Assembly: GCA_041601945.1 (NCBI GenBank) | Contig: JBFIHG010000027.1 | Span: 1-37,426, forward strand | DNA length: 37,426 nt | Source: JBFJKD01 sp041601945 | Lineage (GTDB): Bacteria > Pseudomonadota > Gammaproteobacteria > Pseudomonadales > Porticoccaceae | Direction of reading: 5' to 3' | In this document: in pieces, positions 1-8,733 of the stretch | How positions within the stretch are numbered: the stretch's first letter is position 1 | How the letters are laid out: every line of letters starts with the position of its first letter | Notes under the pieces: model-generated | What the model was told of the DNA's origin: nothing | Seen by the model: only the letters and a program-made list of their open reading frames with translations | Database searches by the model: none | Position numbers and translations under genes: made by a program

Positions 1-128
1 AGCAGGCAGAACGCGCCGACAATAAGCATGGCGTAGGTCAAAAAACCCTGTTCGTACCAGAGCTCCATCTGGGAGCTAATTGAGCGTTTTGCGGCCCGGC
101 GCGCCGCGCCATTTTTTCCCTGAGTCAT
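1..128 (-). CDS. Small membrane protein, N-terminal part only (unknown function)
   Basis: The reading frame starts at ATG 128 on the minus strand and stays open to the window edge, giving the first 42 residues. The N-terminus is basic (several Arg/Lys in the first 15 residues) and is followed from about residue 29 by a hydrophobic stretch (FLTYAMLIVGAFCL) that looks like the start of a membrane segment. An in-frame ATG at 149 would add seven residues; neither start has a clear ribosome binding site. It lies downstream of typA on the same strand, about 110 bases away. I do not recognise the family. It is real mainly by its membrane-protein-like composition and position. Confidence 0.45.
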   Translation of the reverse strand, partial: MTQGKNGAARRAAKRSISSQMELWYEQGFLTYAMLIVGAFCL

Positions 129-240
129 CGCCACACCCACAGCGTCCATTCCCCAAGGAAATATAGCTCGACATTTGAAACTTCGCCAGCGGCCCGCAAC
201 GGAGCCGACTGCCGGTCAGTTATGGGGCCCCAGCGGTCGC

Positions 241-2061
241 TCAGGCGGCAGATTTTGGCGCACGTTTACGTTGGTTTTCGGTCAACAATTTTTTACGTAG
301 ACGTACGTGGTGTGGGGTCACTTCGACCAACTCATCCTCTTCGATAAACTCCAGTGCCTGTTCGAGACTGTGGCGAATGGGGGGCACCAGTGTCAGCGCC
401 TCATCCGTGCCAGCGGCGCGAATATTGGTGAGCTGCTTGCCTTTGGTAGGATTAACCGCCAGATCGTTATTGCGCGAATGGATGCCGACAATCTGTCCCT
501 CGTAGATATCCACTCCGTGGCCGAGAAACAAGCGTCCCCGCTCCTGTAAATTAAACAGGGAGTAGGCCAGGGTTTTACCGGTTACCATTGATACCAGCAC
601 ACCGTTTTTGCGTGCGCTGCTGACCCCTGCTTTGACTGCACCGTAATGATCAAAAATACTGGTCATAACTCCCGAACCGGAGGTCAGAGTAAGAAAGTTG
701 CCGCGAAAACCGATCAGTCCCCGCGAGGGTACAACGTATTCCAGTTTAACCCGACCCGTGTTATCGCTTTGCATATCGGTCATATCCGCCTTGCGATTAC
801 CCAGCTCTTCCATAATCGCGCCGCGATGCCGCTCTTCGATATCCACCACCAATTGCTCGAAAGGTTCGTGCAGCACACCGTCGATCATTTTCTGGATCAC
901 TTCGGGGCGCGACACGCCGAGCTCAAAACCCTCGCGCCGCATATTTTCTATCAGTACCGAAAGATGTAGTTCACCACGGCCCGACACCTTGAATTTGTCG
1001 GCGGTATCACCCTGCTCGACGCGCAGGGCCACGTTGTGAATCAATTCGCGCTCGAGACGCTCCTTGATCACCCGGGAGGTCACAAATTTGCCATCGCGAC
1101 CCGCAAACGGTGAATCGTTGACCATGAATGTCATGCTGACGGTGGGTTCATCCACGGACAGGGGTATTAGCGGTTCCACATAATCGGGATCGCACAGGGT
1201 GTCCGAAATACCCAGGCCTTCAATACCGCTGATACAGACAATATCTCCAGCGTGTGCTTCTTTGGCTTCAATTCGCTCCAGGCCCAAATGGGTTTTAACG
1301 CTCAACACGCGACCCTTGCGCTGCTCGCTGTTAGCGTCAACCACCACGACCGTCTGCCCGGCTTTGAGACTGCCCCGCGCAATGCGCCCAATACCGATAA
1401 CGCCGACGTAACTGTCGTAATCCAGTGCGGATATCTGCATCTGTAATGTTCCAGCCGGGTCGACATCTGGCACCGGCACCCGGTCGACAATCAATTCGAA
1501 CAGGGGCGTCATGTCCGCCGCCAGATTATCCGCATCAAGGCCCGCCACGCCGTTCAACGCAGACGCGTAAATGATTGGGAAATCCAGTTGCTCGTCGGTG
1601 GCGCCGAGACGATCGAACAGATCAAACACCTGATCCAGCACCCAGTCGGGGCGCGCGCCGGGGCGATCCACCTTGTTGATCACGACAATGGGTTTCAAGC
1701 CGCGCTCAAAGGCTTTGGTGGTGACGAATCGGGTCTGGGGCATGGGCCCGTCCACCGCATCCACCAGCAGCAGTACCGAGTCCACCATGGACAACACCCG
1801 CTCAACCTCGCCGCCGAAATCAGCGTGTCCGGGGGTGTCGACAATATTGATATGGTAGCCGTTCCAGTCGATGGCTGTATTCTTGGCGAGGATGGTAATA
1901 CCCCGTTCCCGCTCCTGGTCGTTGGAATCCATGATGCGCTCGGCACCCTGACTTTTGCGGTCCAGGGTTCCCGACTGTTGCAACAACCGGTCCACCAGAG
2001 TGGTCTTGCCATGGTCGACATGGGCGATTATCGCGATATTGCGCAACTGTTGTAATGACAT
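241..2061 (-). CDS. typA: Ribosome-associated GTPase TypA/BipA
   Basis: TypA/BipA is a translational GTPase of the EF-G/LepA superfamily that binds the 70S ribosome and helps large-subunit assembly and stress or low-temperature growth. The G1 motif AHVDHGKTTL lies near the N-terminus, followed by the G2 region RGITI, G3 DTPGHADFGGEV and G4 NKVDRPGARPDWV. The C-terminal half shows the BipA-specific region SRGLIGFRGNF and the ending VEVTPHHVRLRKK. From ATG 2061 the product is 606 residues, the family's normal length, beginning MSLQQLRNIAIIAHVDHGK as BipA proteins do. A GTG at 2073 would add four residues. Neither start has a good ribosome binding site. It sits beside thiI and glnA as in Pseudomonas. 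Confidence 0.97.
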   Translation of the reverse strand: MSLQQLRNIAIIAHVDHGKTTLVDRLLQQSGTLDRKSQGAERIMDSNDQERERGITILAKNTAIDWNGYHINIVDTPGHADFGGEVERVLSMVDSVLLLVDAVDGPMPQTRFVTTKAFERGLKPIVVINKVDRPGARPDWVLDQVFDLFDRLGATDEQLDFPIIYASALNGVAGLDADNLAADMTPLFELIVDRVPVPDVDPAGTLQMQISALDYDSYVGVIGIGRIARGSLKAGQTVVVVDANSEQRKGRVLSVKTHLGLERIEAKEAHAGDIVCISGIEGLGISDTLCDPDYVEPLIPLSVDEPTVSMTFMVNDSPFAGRDGKFVTSRVIKERLERELIHNVALRVEQGDTADKFKVSGRGELHLSVLIENMRREGFELGVSRPEVIQKMIDGVLHEPFEQLVVDIEERHRGAIMEELGNRKADMTDMQSDNTGRVKLEYVVPSRGLIGFRGNFLTLTSGSGVMTSIFDHYGAVKAGVSSARKNGVLVSMVTGKTLAYSLFNLQERGRLFLGHGVDIYEGQIVGIHSRNNDLAVNPTKGKQLTNIRAAGTDEALTLVPPIRHSLEQALEFIEEDELVEVTPHHVRLRKKLLTENQRKRAPKSAA

Positions 2062-2092
2062 GGAGCCGACCACAAGGAAAAATGAGGTGCGG

Positions 2093-2123
2093 ATTATAGA
2101 GATTTCGATTCCCTAAGTCACAA
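2093..2123 (-). promoter_or_regulatory. Probable sigma-70 promoter of typA
   Basis: On the minus strand a perfect TATAAT (2098-2093) lies about 32 bases before the typA ATG. A usable -35 (GTGACT at 17-base spacing, or TTGTGA at 19-base spacing, about 2116-2123) lies upstream. This would give a leader of about 25 bases. The -35 is weak, so the call rests mostly on the -10 box. Confidence 0.45.
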
Positions 2124-2191
2124 CATTATTTGTACAGGAATCAACCAATTAATCCGCGTGATCGTGGGGTTGGGCAACACCTTCAAAAAAT

Positions 2192-4510
2192 TTAGCGCGA
2201 TTGCTCAGCGACCAGCTGTTGCTCGAGTTTGGCCGCGTCGGTTGCGTCGCCAAACAGGTAGCCCTCAAAGTAGTCACAGTCGATTGCGCAGAGCAACCTG
2301 AGCTGCTCTTCAGTTTCTACCCCACCCGCCACCACCTGCAGGGACAGCTCATGACACAGGGAGATAATGGCGCGCACCACATTGTCCGCGCGCTCACCTT
2401 TACCAAGGTCCGCAATCAGGTCTACACCCAGCTTGACGGAACGAATAGGTAACGATTTCATGGCGGACAAGCTCGAATAACCGGTGCCAAAGTCATCCAG
2501 GGAAAACCCGAGGCCCAACGCCATCAGATGGTTGACCTCTACCTCTGCGGCGTCGAAATTACGTACTAAACTGTGCTCCGCAATCTCGAACACCAGCGCC
2601 TGGGGCGGAACGCGGTGGCGGCTCAGAACCGCTTTTACCGCAGCGCCAAAGCCTGGTTCCGCGAGCTGCCGATGACCGATATTGACATACATCGCCATCG
2701 AATGGCGCCACACTCCCGCAGCCGCCCAGGTTGCTATTTGTTGGCAAACACGTTCCAGGACCATCAGCCCAACGGCGTGCATCAACGGCATGGAGGTCAG
2801 CGCACCAATAAATTCCCGTGCGTCCATAAGCCCCACCCCCGGACGTTGCCAACGCAATAACGCCTCGACACCGGCCAGACGTTTGTGTCGGTCCACGATC
2901 GGCTGATAAAGGACAATAAACTCCTCATTATCCAGCGCCGAGCGTAAATCCTGAATCATCAGGACCCGCGCCTGCACCTCGGCCCCCATGGCTTCCGCAT
3001 AAATTTGGTAGCCCCGACGTCCCGAATTTTTGGCCTGATACAGGGCCAGATCGGCTTTTTTCAGCAATTCGCCCACCTCTTCCCGATCACCCTGAAACAG
3101 GTAAATACCGGCGCTGGCGTCAACCTCGAAATTCATCCCGTCTATTTTTCCGAGATGGTGACCCACGTCGAGAACCTTCTCGGTAATGGTGCTCGCCGCA
3201 TAGCGAGCGCCGTCCTCAAACGTACCCAGATCCTCGCACAACACTACAAATTCGTCCCCGCCAAAGCGCGCCACCATATCGTTGTCGCGCACTGCGGAGC
3301 GCATCTGACTGGCGAACTCCCGCAGCACCAGATCGCCAACATGGTGGCCCTGGGTATCGTTGATATCCTTGAAATGATCCAGATCGATAAACAACACCGC
3401 GCCGTATTGCCCAACCCTGCGACTACGGACCAGCGCACGCCCGACTTCTTCCAGCATGCGGCGCCGGTTGACCAGTCCGGTGAGCGCGTCGATTCCAGCG
3501 TACTCCTCAATAGTCCGCTCGGCCTCGACCCGCGCCGTAATATCTTCCGCAAAGGAAATAACGCTCTCGAGCACACCGCCGCGGTAAATCGGCGTATTGA
3601 ACCACTCACAGGTAATTTCGACGCCATCCTTGCGCAGGTTAGCGTTGACCTGCTTGTAGCCCCCAGCGTGACTTTCGATTAGCCCCCAAAGTGCCCGCGC
3701 ATCGCGCTCCACATCCGGGGTAAGCAACACACCGGCGTTATTGCCAAGCATCTCGGCCGCGCTATAGCCGAACATTTTTTCCGCCCCCGGGCTCCAGGAG
3801 AGCACCGTATAATCGGCGTTCCACTGCACCACCGCCAGGGGCGTATTTTGCCAGTGCTGCTGGTACAGATAATTTGCGTCCTGGGCGCGCTGCGCACGGC
3901 GTTCTGATTCGTGGCGGCGCCGGTAATTGTCCCGCAACAGCGCACTTAAATCGCGATTGCCCATGCACAAAACGACAAACAGAATTGCGCCGAGGGCTGC
4001 CAACAGAGGACCATATGCCCAACCCGAAAAGGGTGCATAAACTACAAAAGTACCCAGGGTAAGTACCAAAAAAATATTTGCCGCCGAAGGGTAGTAAACG
4101 TAAATAATCATTCCGCCGGCGGCAGTGCCGACCACCACCCCCAGTAATACCCCCTGGTAGATGTCGTGGGCAACAAACAACAACAGGATGGCCAACATCC
4201 ACGCCGACCCGGCCGAGCCAGCAGAAATCCGCATCAGCCACAAGCGATTATCGGGACCCCACACGGACCTGCCGAGCTGCTCGAGCCAGGCGATATCCCG
4301 GTAGAGCAGCAGCGCGTGGGCCAGCGTTACAGCACCGCCGAATACCGCCCACAGCAGCACGCGCCATTGCGCCACCACATCCCAGAACGCCACAGTGATA
4401 ACCACTGCTGCCGCGCCGGACAGCAACATGCCGTAGCGCAGCCGATAAATGGTAAGAGCGAAAATTTCCTTATCATACGCAGGCGACGGGTTATTTTTGA
4501 AATTGCTCAT
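2192..4510 (-). CDS. Membrane PAS-GGDEF-EAL protein, EAL domain probably degenerate
   Basis: A 772-residue cyclic di-GMP signalling protein. Residues 20-185 hold several hydrophobic membrane segments, a charged linker follows, then a PAS domain (about 215-330), a GGDEF domain (about 335-500) and an EAL domain (about 515-765). The diguanylate cyclase motif is intact (RFGGDEF, GGDEF at 417-421) with an RxxD inhibitory site (R408-D411) five residues upstream. The EAL domain keeps EAL (549-551), N610, E642, the DDFGTGYSS loop (672-680) and K693. However, the usual VVAEGVET reads VVAGGVET, so Glu is Gly at 729, and the usual KID reads KLG. Both are positions normally conserved in active phosphodiesterases. 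It therefore probably makes c-di-GMP and binds or only weakly hydrolyses it. The ATG at 4510 is the only good start. Confidence 0.93.
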   Translation of the reverse strand: MSNFKNNPSPAYDKEIFALTIYRLRYGMLLSGAAAVVITVAFWDVVAQWRVLLWAVFGGAVTLAHALLLYRDIAWLEQLGRSVWGPDNRLWLMRISAGSAGSAWMLAILLLFVAHDIYQGVLLGVVVGTAAGGMIIYVYYPSAANIFLVLTLGTFVVYAPFSGWAYGPLLAALGAILFVVLCMGNRDLSALLRDNYRRRHESERRAQRAQDANYLYQQHWQNTPLAVVQWNADYTVLSWSPGAEKMFGYSAAEMLGNNAGVLLTPDVERDARALWGLIESHAGGYKQVNANLRKDGVEITCEWFNTPIYRGGVLESVISFAEDITARVEAERTIEEYAGIDALTGLVNRRRMLEEVGRALVRSRRVGQYGAVLFIDLDHFKDINDTQGHHVGDLVLREFASQMRSAVRDNDMVARFGGDEFVVLCEDLGTFEDGARYAASTITEKVLDVGHHLGKIDGMNFEVDASAGIYLFQGDREEVGELLKKADLALYQAKNSGRRGYQIYAEAMGAEVQARVLMIQDLRSALDNEEFIVLYQPIVDRHKRLAGVEALLRWQRPGVGLMDAREFIGALTSMPLMHAVGLMVLERVCQQIATWAAAGVWRHSMAMYVNIGHRQLAEPGFGAAVKAVLSRHRVPPQALVFEIAEHSLVRNFDAAEVEVNHLMALGLGFSLDDFGTGYSSLSAMKSLPIRSVKLGVDLIADLGKGERADNVVRAIISLCHELSLQVVAGGVETEEQLRLLCAIDCDYFEGYLFGDATDAAKLEQQLVAEQSR

Positions 4511-4627
4511 AGAGAACCATAGCTACGTCTGACAAGTTGCTCGCCTTCGAGTCTAGCATTGTACAAATTGATTTTGAACGCTCAGTTATAAAAAGTACTA
4601 CTCGGTCATTTTCTGCCCGTTTGACCA

Positions 4628-6079
4628 TTACGGGCGATATACACCGACACTGGTAAATCCGGACTCAAGCATCAGCTCGGCATGTAAATGGCTCATCACG
4701 CCCTGCTGGCAATACAGCAGGTAGCGTTGTTTTTTGTCGAACTCGACGGCGCGCTTTTGCAGTGCAAAGAACGGAATTTCCTCCACCTGCACACTGCCAG
4801 CATCCAGGCGTCGTTGCGCGGTTTCATCTGGGTGGCGAATATCGACGATCACCGTATTCGGCTGCGGCGCCGCAAAAATCTCTACGGGGTGCAGCTGAGG
4901 CATGTCTTCAAGCACCCTGCCAATGCTCTGTATATTGGCTGCGGCAATCGCGTCTTCCAGAATACTGAAGTCAAACCGCGCCTCTTCCCGGGCGATCACA
5001 TGGGGATGGGCGCGGGTAGTCGGTTTTACCGAAATCACACCGCAGTATTCGGGCATATTGGCGGCAAAGACTTCCGTGCCAATATGGCGGGCGATATTGA
5101 TAATGTCATTTTTGTCCATGGTGATCAGGGGTCGCAACGTCAGCCGGTCGCATACGGAATCAATAACTGCCAGATTGGGGAGCGTCTGACTCGAGACCTG
5201 ACCAATACTTTCGCCAGTCACCAGCGCTTCAATTTGTAACTGTGCGGCGACACGACTGGCGGCGCGCAGCATCATGCGCTTGAGAATCACCCCCATTTGC
5301 GAATTCTGTACCTGGGTGAGAATTTCCGCGACGACCGCCTCGAAGGGAACCGTGACAAATTTGACCGGGTGGGACGCCCCATAACGGTTCCATAAATAAT
5401 GGGCCACTTCTTTGACCCCCACCTCGTGGGCGCGGCCCCCGAGATTGAAGAAACAATAATGGGTAATAAGGCCCCGCTTCATAGTCAAATAACTGGCCAC
5501 GGAGGAATCGAACCCCCCCGAGATAAGCGACAATACCGGATCCTGCGAACCCAGCGGATACCCCCCAAGCCCGGGATACTCCTGTTCCACCACAAACAGC
5601 CGATCGTCGCGGATTTCCAGACGCACCGTAATGTCCGGCCGGGTCAGGTCAACCCCCGCCGCCGCGCTGTGTTGCAACAGGTGTGCACCCACGGACCTTT
5701 CGATATCCATGGAAGAGAAGTCGTGCTTGCCGGTGCGTTTCGCCCGCACACAAAATGTTTTGTTGCTCAGCAGCGGTCCGTGGATCGCACAGGTTTTTTC
5801 CGCGATATCGGCAAAATCCCCCAGCGCGTAGCTGCTGCCCCGCGCAAAACTACCCACCCCTGGGGTGCGAGCGAGTAGTTCCGCGACTTCAGTTTCACGC
5901 GCCGGATCTTCGCCCTCAGCGACCAGCTGTATCTTTTCCCAGTCTCGCTGCAGGTCTACCCGGTAGTCCAGGCCCTCAGTTAAGCGTCGCAGATTGCGCT
6001 GTAGCTGCTTGATAAATCGTCGCCGCACCGGAGGGCTCTTGATAATGATCTCGGGGAACAGTTTGATAATAAAATGCAT
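4628..6079 (-). CDS. thiI: tRNA 4-thiouridine sulfurtransferase ThiI (with rhodanese domain)
   Basis: ThiI adenylates tRNA U8 and transfers persulfide sulfur to make 4-thiouridine; in gammaproteobacteria it also supplies sulfur for the thiamine thiazole. The order is N-terminal ferredoxin-like/THUMP region, PP-loop ATPase (SGGFDSSVASY), then a C-terminal rhodanese domain. Both cysteines important in E. coli ThiI have counterparts: MPEYCGVIS in the catalytic domain and YCQQGVMS in the rhodanese domain. I chose ATG 6079, giving 483 residues starting MHFIIKLFPEIIIKS, which matches the E. coli N-terminus. The frame is open further upstream to 6271 but that stretch has no family similarity. It is divergent from glnA. 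Confidence 0.97.
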   Translation of the reverse strand: MHFIIKLFPEIIIKSPPVRRRFIKQLQRNLRRLTEGLDYRVDLQRDWEKIQLVAEGEDPARETEVAELLARTPGVGSFARGSSYALGDFADIAEKTCAIHGPLLSNKTFCVRAKRTGKHDFSSMDIERSVGAHLLQHSAAAGVDLTRPDITVRLEIRDDRLFVVEQEYPGLGGYPLGSQDPVLSLISGGFDSSVASYLTMKRGLITHYCFFNLGGRAHEVGVKEVAHYLWNRYGASHPVKFVTVPFEAVVAEILTQVQNSQMGVILKRMMLRAASRVAAQLQIEALVTGESIGQVSSQTLPNLAVIDSVCDRLTLRPLITMDKNDIINIARHIGTEVFAANMPEYCGVISVKPTTRAHPHVIAREEARFDFSILEDAIAAANIQSIGRVLEDMPQLHPVEIFAAPQPNTVIVDIRHPDETAQRRLDAGSVQVEEIPFFALQKRAVEFDKKQRYLLYCQQGVMSHLHAELMLESGFTSVGVYRP

Positions 6080-6444
6080 GCTGCGCTGGCGCCATTCAGG
6101 TGCGGAGAGAGCACGCATTATACGCAGCTCGGTTGCCTCCGGGCGGGAAAGCGTAAACTTCGCTTCCCCCCCACAAAAAAAATAAGGCACAATAGCCGGT
6201 CGATTTCTCACCTGTCGCACGACGCACCAATATAGAGCGTTAAAATGGATTTTTGATTTATTTTGGCGCACGACAGTACAAGTAGGGGACAGAAAGCTAC
6301 ACTTGGGGCGGCATTCTTAGCTGAACATGCCAGATGGCACAGGTCTTGCTATTATTTACCCCGCTTACCTCGCGTAAACTGATATTTCGACCGCGGCGAA
6401 CGACCTACCCAGACCCATTAGAATATTACGAGTTGGAGGAAATA
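6080..6444. other. Intergenic control region between thiI and glnA
   Basis: A 365-base divergent region. Toward glnA it holds a sigma-54 promoter (annotated separately). Upstream of that, GCACCA at 6224-6229 and TTGGCGC near 6263-6269 resemble halves of the NtrC palindrome GCACC-N5-GGTGC, but neither is a full palindrome. Toward thiI a TATAAT on the minus strand (6122-6117) lies about 38 bases before the start codon, without a recognisable -35. No gene is supported here: the open frames that reach in from thiI and glnA lack family similarity. Confidence 0.6.
6335..6350 (+). promoter_or_regulatory. Sigma-54 (RpoN) promoter of glnA
   Basis: The sequence TGGCAC-N5-TTGCT matches the -24/-12 consensus TGGCAC-N5-TTGCW exactly and points toward glnA, with the predicted start near 6361 and an 84-base leader. 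It fits the known nitrogen control of glnA by NtrC and sigma-54; the matching activator pair, glnL-glnG, is encoded about 2 kb downstream. Confidence 0.88.
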
Positions 6445-7854
6445 ATGTCCGAACAAACCTTAAACCTGATAAAAGAAAACGAAGTCCGCTGGGTCGACCT
6501 GCGCTTCACAGACACTAAAGGCAAAGAGCAGCACGTCTCCATTCCCAGCAAGGAAGTGTTTACGGAAGATTTTTTTGAGATCGGCAAAATGTTTGATGGC
6601 TCGTCCATCGCCGGCTGGAAAGGGATTAATGACTCCGACATGGTATTGATGCCAGACGATTCCACCGCTGTTCTCGACCCGTTCACCGACGAACCTACGG
6701 TGATTTTGCGCTGTAACATCGTCGAGCCCACCACCATGCAGGGCTACACCCGCGATCCGCGCTCGATTGGTCAGCGGGCGCAGGATTATATGGTATCTAC
6801 GGGCATCGCCGATTCTGCGCTGTTTGGTCCAGAACCGGAATTCTTCGTATTCGACGACGTCAAATGGGGCGCCAACATTAGCGGTGCGTTTTACAAAATC
6901 AGCTCGGAAGAGGCCGCCTGGTCGTCGGAACATCATTTTGAAGACGGCAACATGGGCCACCGCCCGATTGTTAAAGGTGGGTATTTCCCGGTGCCGCCAG
7001 TGGATTCCTTGCACGACTTACGCGCAGCGATGTGCGCGGCCATGGAACAGATGGGACTGGATATTGAAGTCCATCACCACGAAGTGGGAACCGCAGGGCA
7101 GTGCGAAATCGGTGTCGGGGCCAACACCCTGACCAAGAAAGCGGACGAAGTTCAGATTCTTAAATACTGCGTACACAATGTCGCGCACGCGTACGGCAAA
7201 ACTGCGACCTTTATGCCCAAACCCCTGGTCGGCGACAACGACTCCGGTATGCACGTTCACCAGTCGCTGTCCAAAGGCGGAAAGAATATTTTCACCGGTG
7301 ATGTCTACGCCGGCATGTCCGAAACAGCACTGCATTACATCGGCGGCATTATCAAACACGCGCGCTCGATTAATGCCTTCACCAATGCCTCCACCAACTC
7401 CTACAAGCGTCTGGTGCCCGGCTTTGAAGCACCGGTAATGCTGGCCTATTCTGCTCGCAACCGGTCCGCGTCGATTCGTATTCCCTACGTGGCCAATCCT
7501 AAAGCGCGGCGCGTTGAAGTGCGCTTCCCGGACCCCTCCGCCAACCCATATCTGGCCTTTACCGCGATGTTGATGGCAGGCCTCGATGGTATTCAAAACA
7601 AAATCCATCCCGGCGATGCGGCGGATAAGGATCTGTACGATCTGGAACCGGAAGAAGCTGCAGGTATCCCCACGGTTTGTTCCTCGCTGGAGATGGCTCT
7701 CGCGGCGCTGGACGAAGATCGCGACTACCTGAAAGCGGGCGGTGTGATGAACGACGATATGATCGACTCCTATATCGCGCTCAAAAAAGCCGATATCGAG
7801 CGACTCGCCATGACCACCCACCCGGTGGAGTTTGAGATGTATTACAGCGTCTAA
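6445..7854 (+). CDS. glnA: Glutamine synthetase, type I
   Basis: GlnA makes glutamine from glutamate, ammonia and ATP as a cytoplasmic dodecamer and is the main ammonia-assimilating enzyme under nitrogen limitation. The 469-residue length equals E. coli GlnA. Recognisable features are the MFDGSSIAGWKGI segment, GPEPEFFVFD, the NDSGMHVHQS metal/ATP region, KRLVPGFEAPV, and the C-terminal KDLYDLEPEE segment whose Tyr is the adenylylation site in the enteric enzyme. The start at ATG 6445 is fixed by the strong ribosome binding site GGAGGA at 6435-6440; longer open frames upstream are not coding. A sigma-54 promoter precedes it and a strong terminator follows. Confidence 0.98.
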   Translation: MSEQTLNLIKENEVRWVDLRFTDTKGKEQHVSIPSKEVFTEDFFEIGKMFDGSSIAGWKGINDSDMVLMPDDSTAVLDPFTDEPTVILRCNIVEPTTMQGYTRDPRSIGQRAQDYMVSTGIADSALFGPEPEFFVFDDVKWGANISGAFYKISSEEAAWSSEHHFEDGNMGHRPIVKGGYFPVPPVDSLHDLRAAMCAAMEQMGLDIEVHHHEVGTAGQCEIGVGANTLTKKADEVQILKYCVHNVAHAYGKTATFMPKPLVGDNDSGMHVHQSLSKGGKNIFTGDVYAGMSETALHYIGGIIKHARSINAFTNASTNSYKRLVPGFEAPVMLAYSARNRSASIRIPYVANPKARRVEVRFPDPSANPYLAFTAMLMAGLDGIQNKIHPGDAADKDLYDLEPEEAAGIPTVCSSLEMALAALDEDRDYLKAGGVMNDDMIDSYIALKKADIERLAMTTHPVEFEMYYSV

Positions 7855-7871
7855 TTACTACCCCTGTGTAA

Positions 7872-7907
7872 AAAAAGCCCGTCATTCATGGAATGGCGGG
7901 CTTTTTC
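7872..7907 (+). terminator. Rho-independent terminator of glnA
   Basis: Arms AGCCCGTCATTC and GAATGGCGGGCT (7876-7887 and 7891-7902) pair along 12 positions with one G-T wobble around a three-base loop. The hairpin is preceded by a run of A and followed by CTTTTTCTTT, so it can work in both directions. It lies about 20 bases after the glnA stop codon. Confidence 0.92.
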
Positions 7908-8017
7908 TTTGGTCCAAGTCGCGCTACCCTGCATTGCGAGGAGCACGGTGCCAATGCCGTCGAGCCGAGTGTCGAGCAAAATTGCGCCACCTGATCAGCC
8001 TCAAGGAGGACTTCCAC

Positions 8018-8572
8018 ATGACGCCCTTTAAAACAGTTTTCGTATTATTTACCCTCGCGGCACTCGCACTACCCGATGCGGTGCTGGCACAGGTGTACAG
8101 AGTCGAAGATGACCAGGGTGAAGTGACCTACACGGATTCGCCGGCGGAGGGCTCCCAGGCCCAGAGCGTTGAGCTGCCGCCTCTGAATACCCAGCCAGGC
8201 CTCCCCGTGTCGCAAAAATCGCAACCGGCGGCAACCGAGCCCAGCCAGGCTTATACAACGGCATACATTCTACAGCCCGAGAACGATTCCACCGTCCCAC
8301 CGGGGCAGCTGGATATTGTGGTGCAGATAGCCCTCGAACCGACGCTGCAAACTGGACACCTGTTGCAGCTGTATTTTGATGGTCAACCCTTTGGTGAACC
8401 CGTGGCAGGCACCGCATTTTCAATTGGTGACTTGACCAGAGGCTCCCACAGCATCCATGCCAAAGTACTTAACGCCGGCGGCGACGTCCTCGCAACCATA
8501 GACCCCATTGTTATCTTCGTCCACAGGGCCTCTGTCGGTGCCACTCAGGGCGCGTCATCAGGTAGCAACTAG
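8018..8572 (+). CDS. DUF4124-containing secreted protein
   Basis: A 184-residue protein with a typical signal peptide (hydrophobic stretch to about residue 24, ending LPDAVLA before QVYRV). The mature N-terminus QVYRVEDDQGEVTYTD is characteristic of DUF4124, a small periplasmic domain of unknown function common in gammaproteobacteria. The C-terminal half is a beta-rich region without a motif I recognise. ATG 8018 is chosen because AAGGAGGA (8003-8010) lies seven bases before it. It sits between glnA and glnL. Its role is unknown. Confidence 0.88.
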   Translation: MTPFKTVFVLFTLAALALPDAVLAQVYRVEDDQGEVTYTDSPAEGSQAQSVELPPLNTQPGLPVSQKSQPAATEPSQAYTTAYILQPENDSTVPPGQLDIVVQIALEPTLQTGHLLQLYFDGQPFGEPVAGTAFSIGDLTRGSHSIHAKVLNAGGDVLATIDPIVIFVHRASVGATQGASSGSN

Positions 8573-8579
8573 CAAAGTG

Positions 8580-8598
8580 GCGCACCATAACGGTGCGC
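8580..8598. promoter_or_regulatory. Candidate NtrC binding site upstream of glnL
   Basis: A perfect 7-base inverted repeat, GCGCACC-ATAAC-GGTGCGC, contains GCACC-N5-GGTGC, the arms and spacing of the enterobacterial NtrC site. It lies about 135 bases before glnL. A TATACT box at 8616-8621 follows at a distance that would place the palindrome over the -35 region, as expected for autorepression of glnL by NtrC. It could also be read as a hairpin after the DUF4124 gene, but no T run follows it. Confidence 0.55.
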
Positions 8599-8733
8599 TC
8601 AACCCGTGACTTCGCTATACTCCCCCCGTTTCGCACCGCTTTAGACGCATTTCTACCCACAGGCCGTTGGCCCATTAATTGCTTAACCTCCTGTTGATAG
8701 AAGGAGCGCTGCCCACTGGCAGCCGACACAGCC

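Noticed and set aside
3005..3682. 225-codon plus-strand open frame inside the GGDEF-EAL gene
   Set aside because: Antisense shadow of an intact gene with recognised catalytic motifs; composition not protein-like.
7018..7821. 267-codon minus-strand open frame inside glnA
   Set aside because: Shadow of glnA, one of the most conserved genes here.
8580..8598. Terminator after the DUF4124 gene
   Set aside because: The stem is perfect but no T run follows on either strand, and its arms match the NtrC site, so regulation is preferred.
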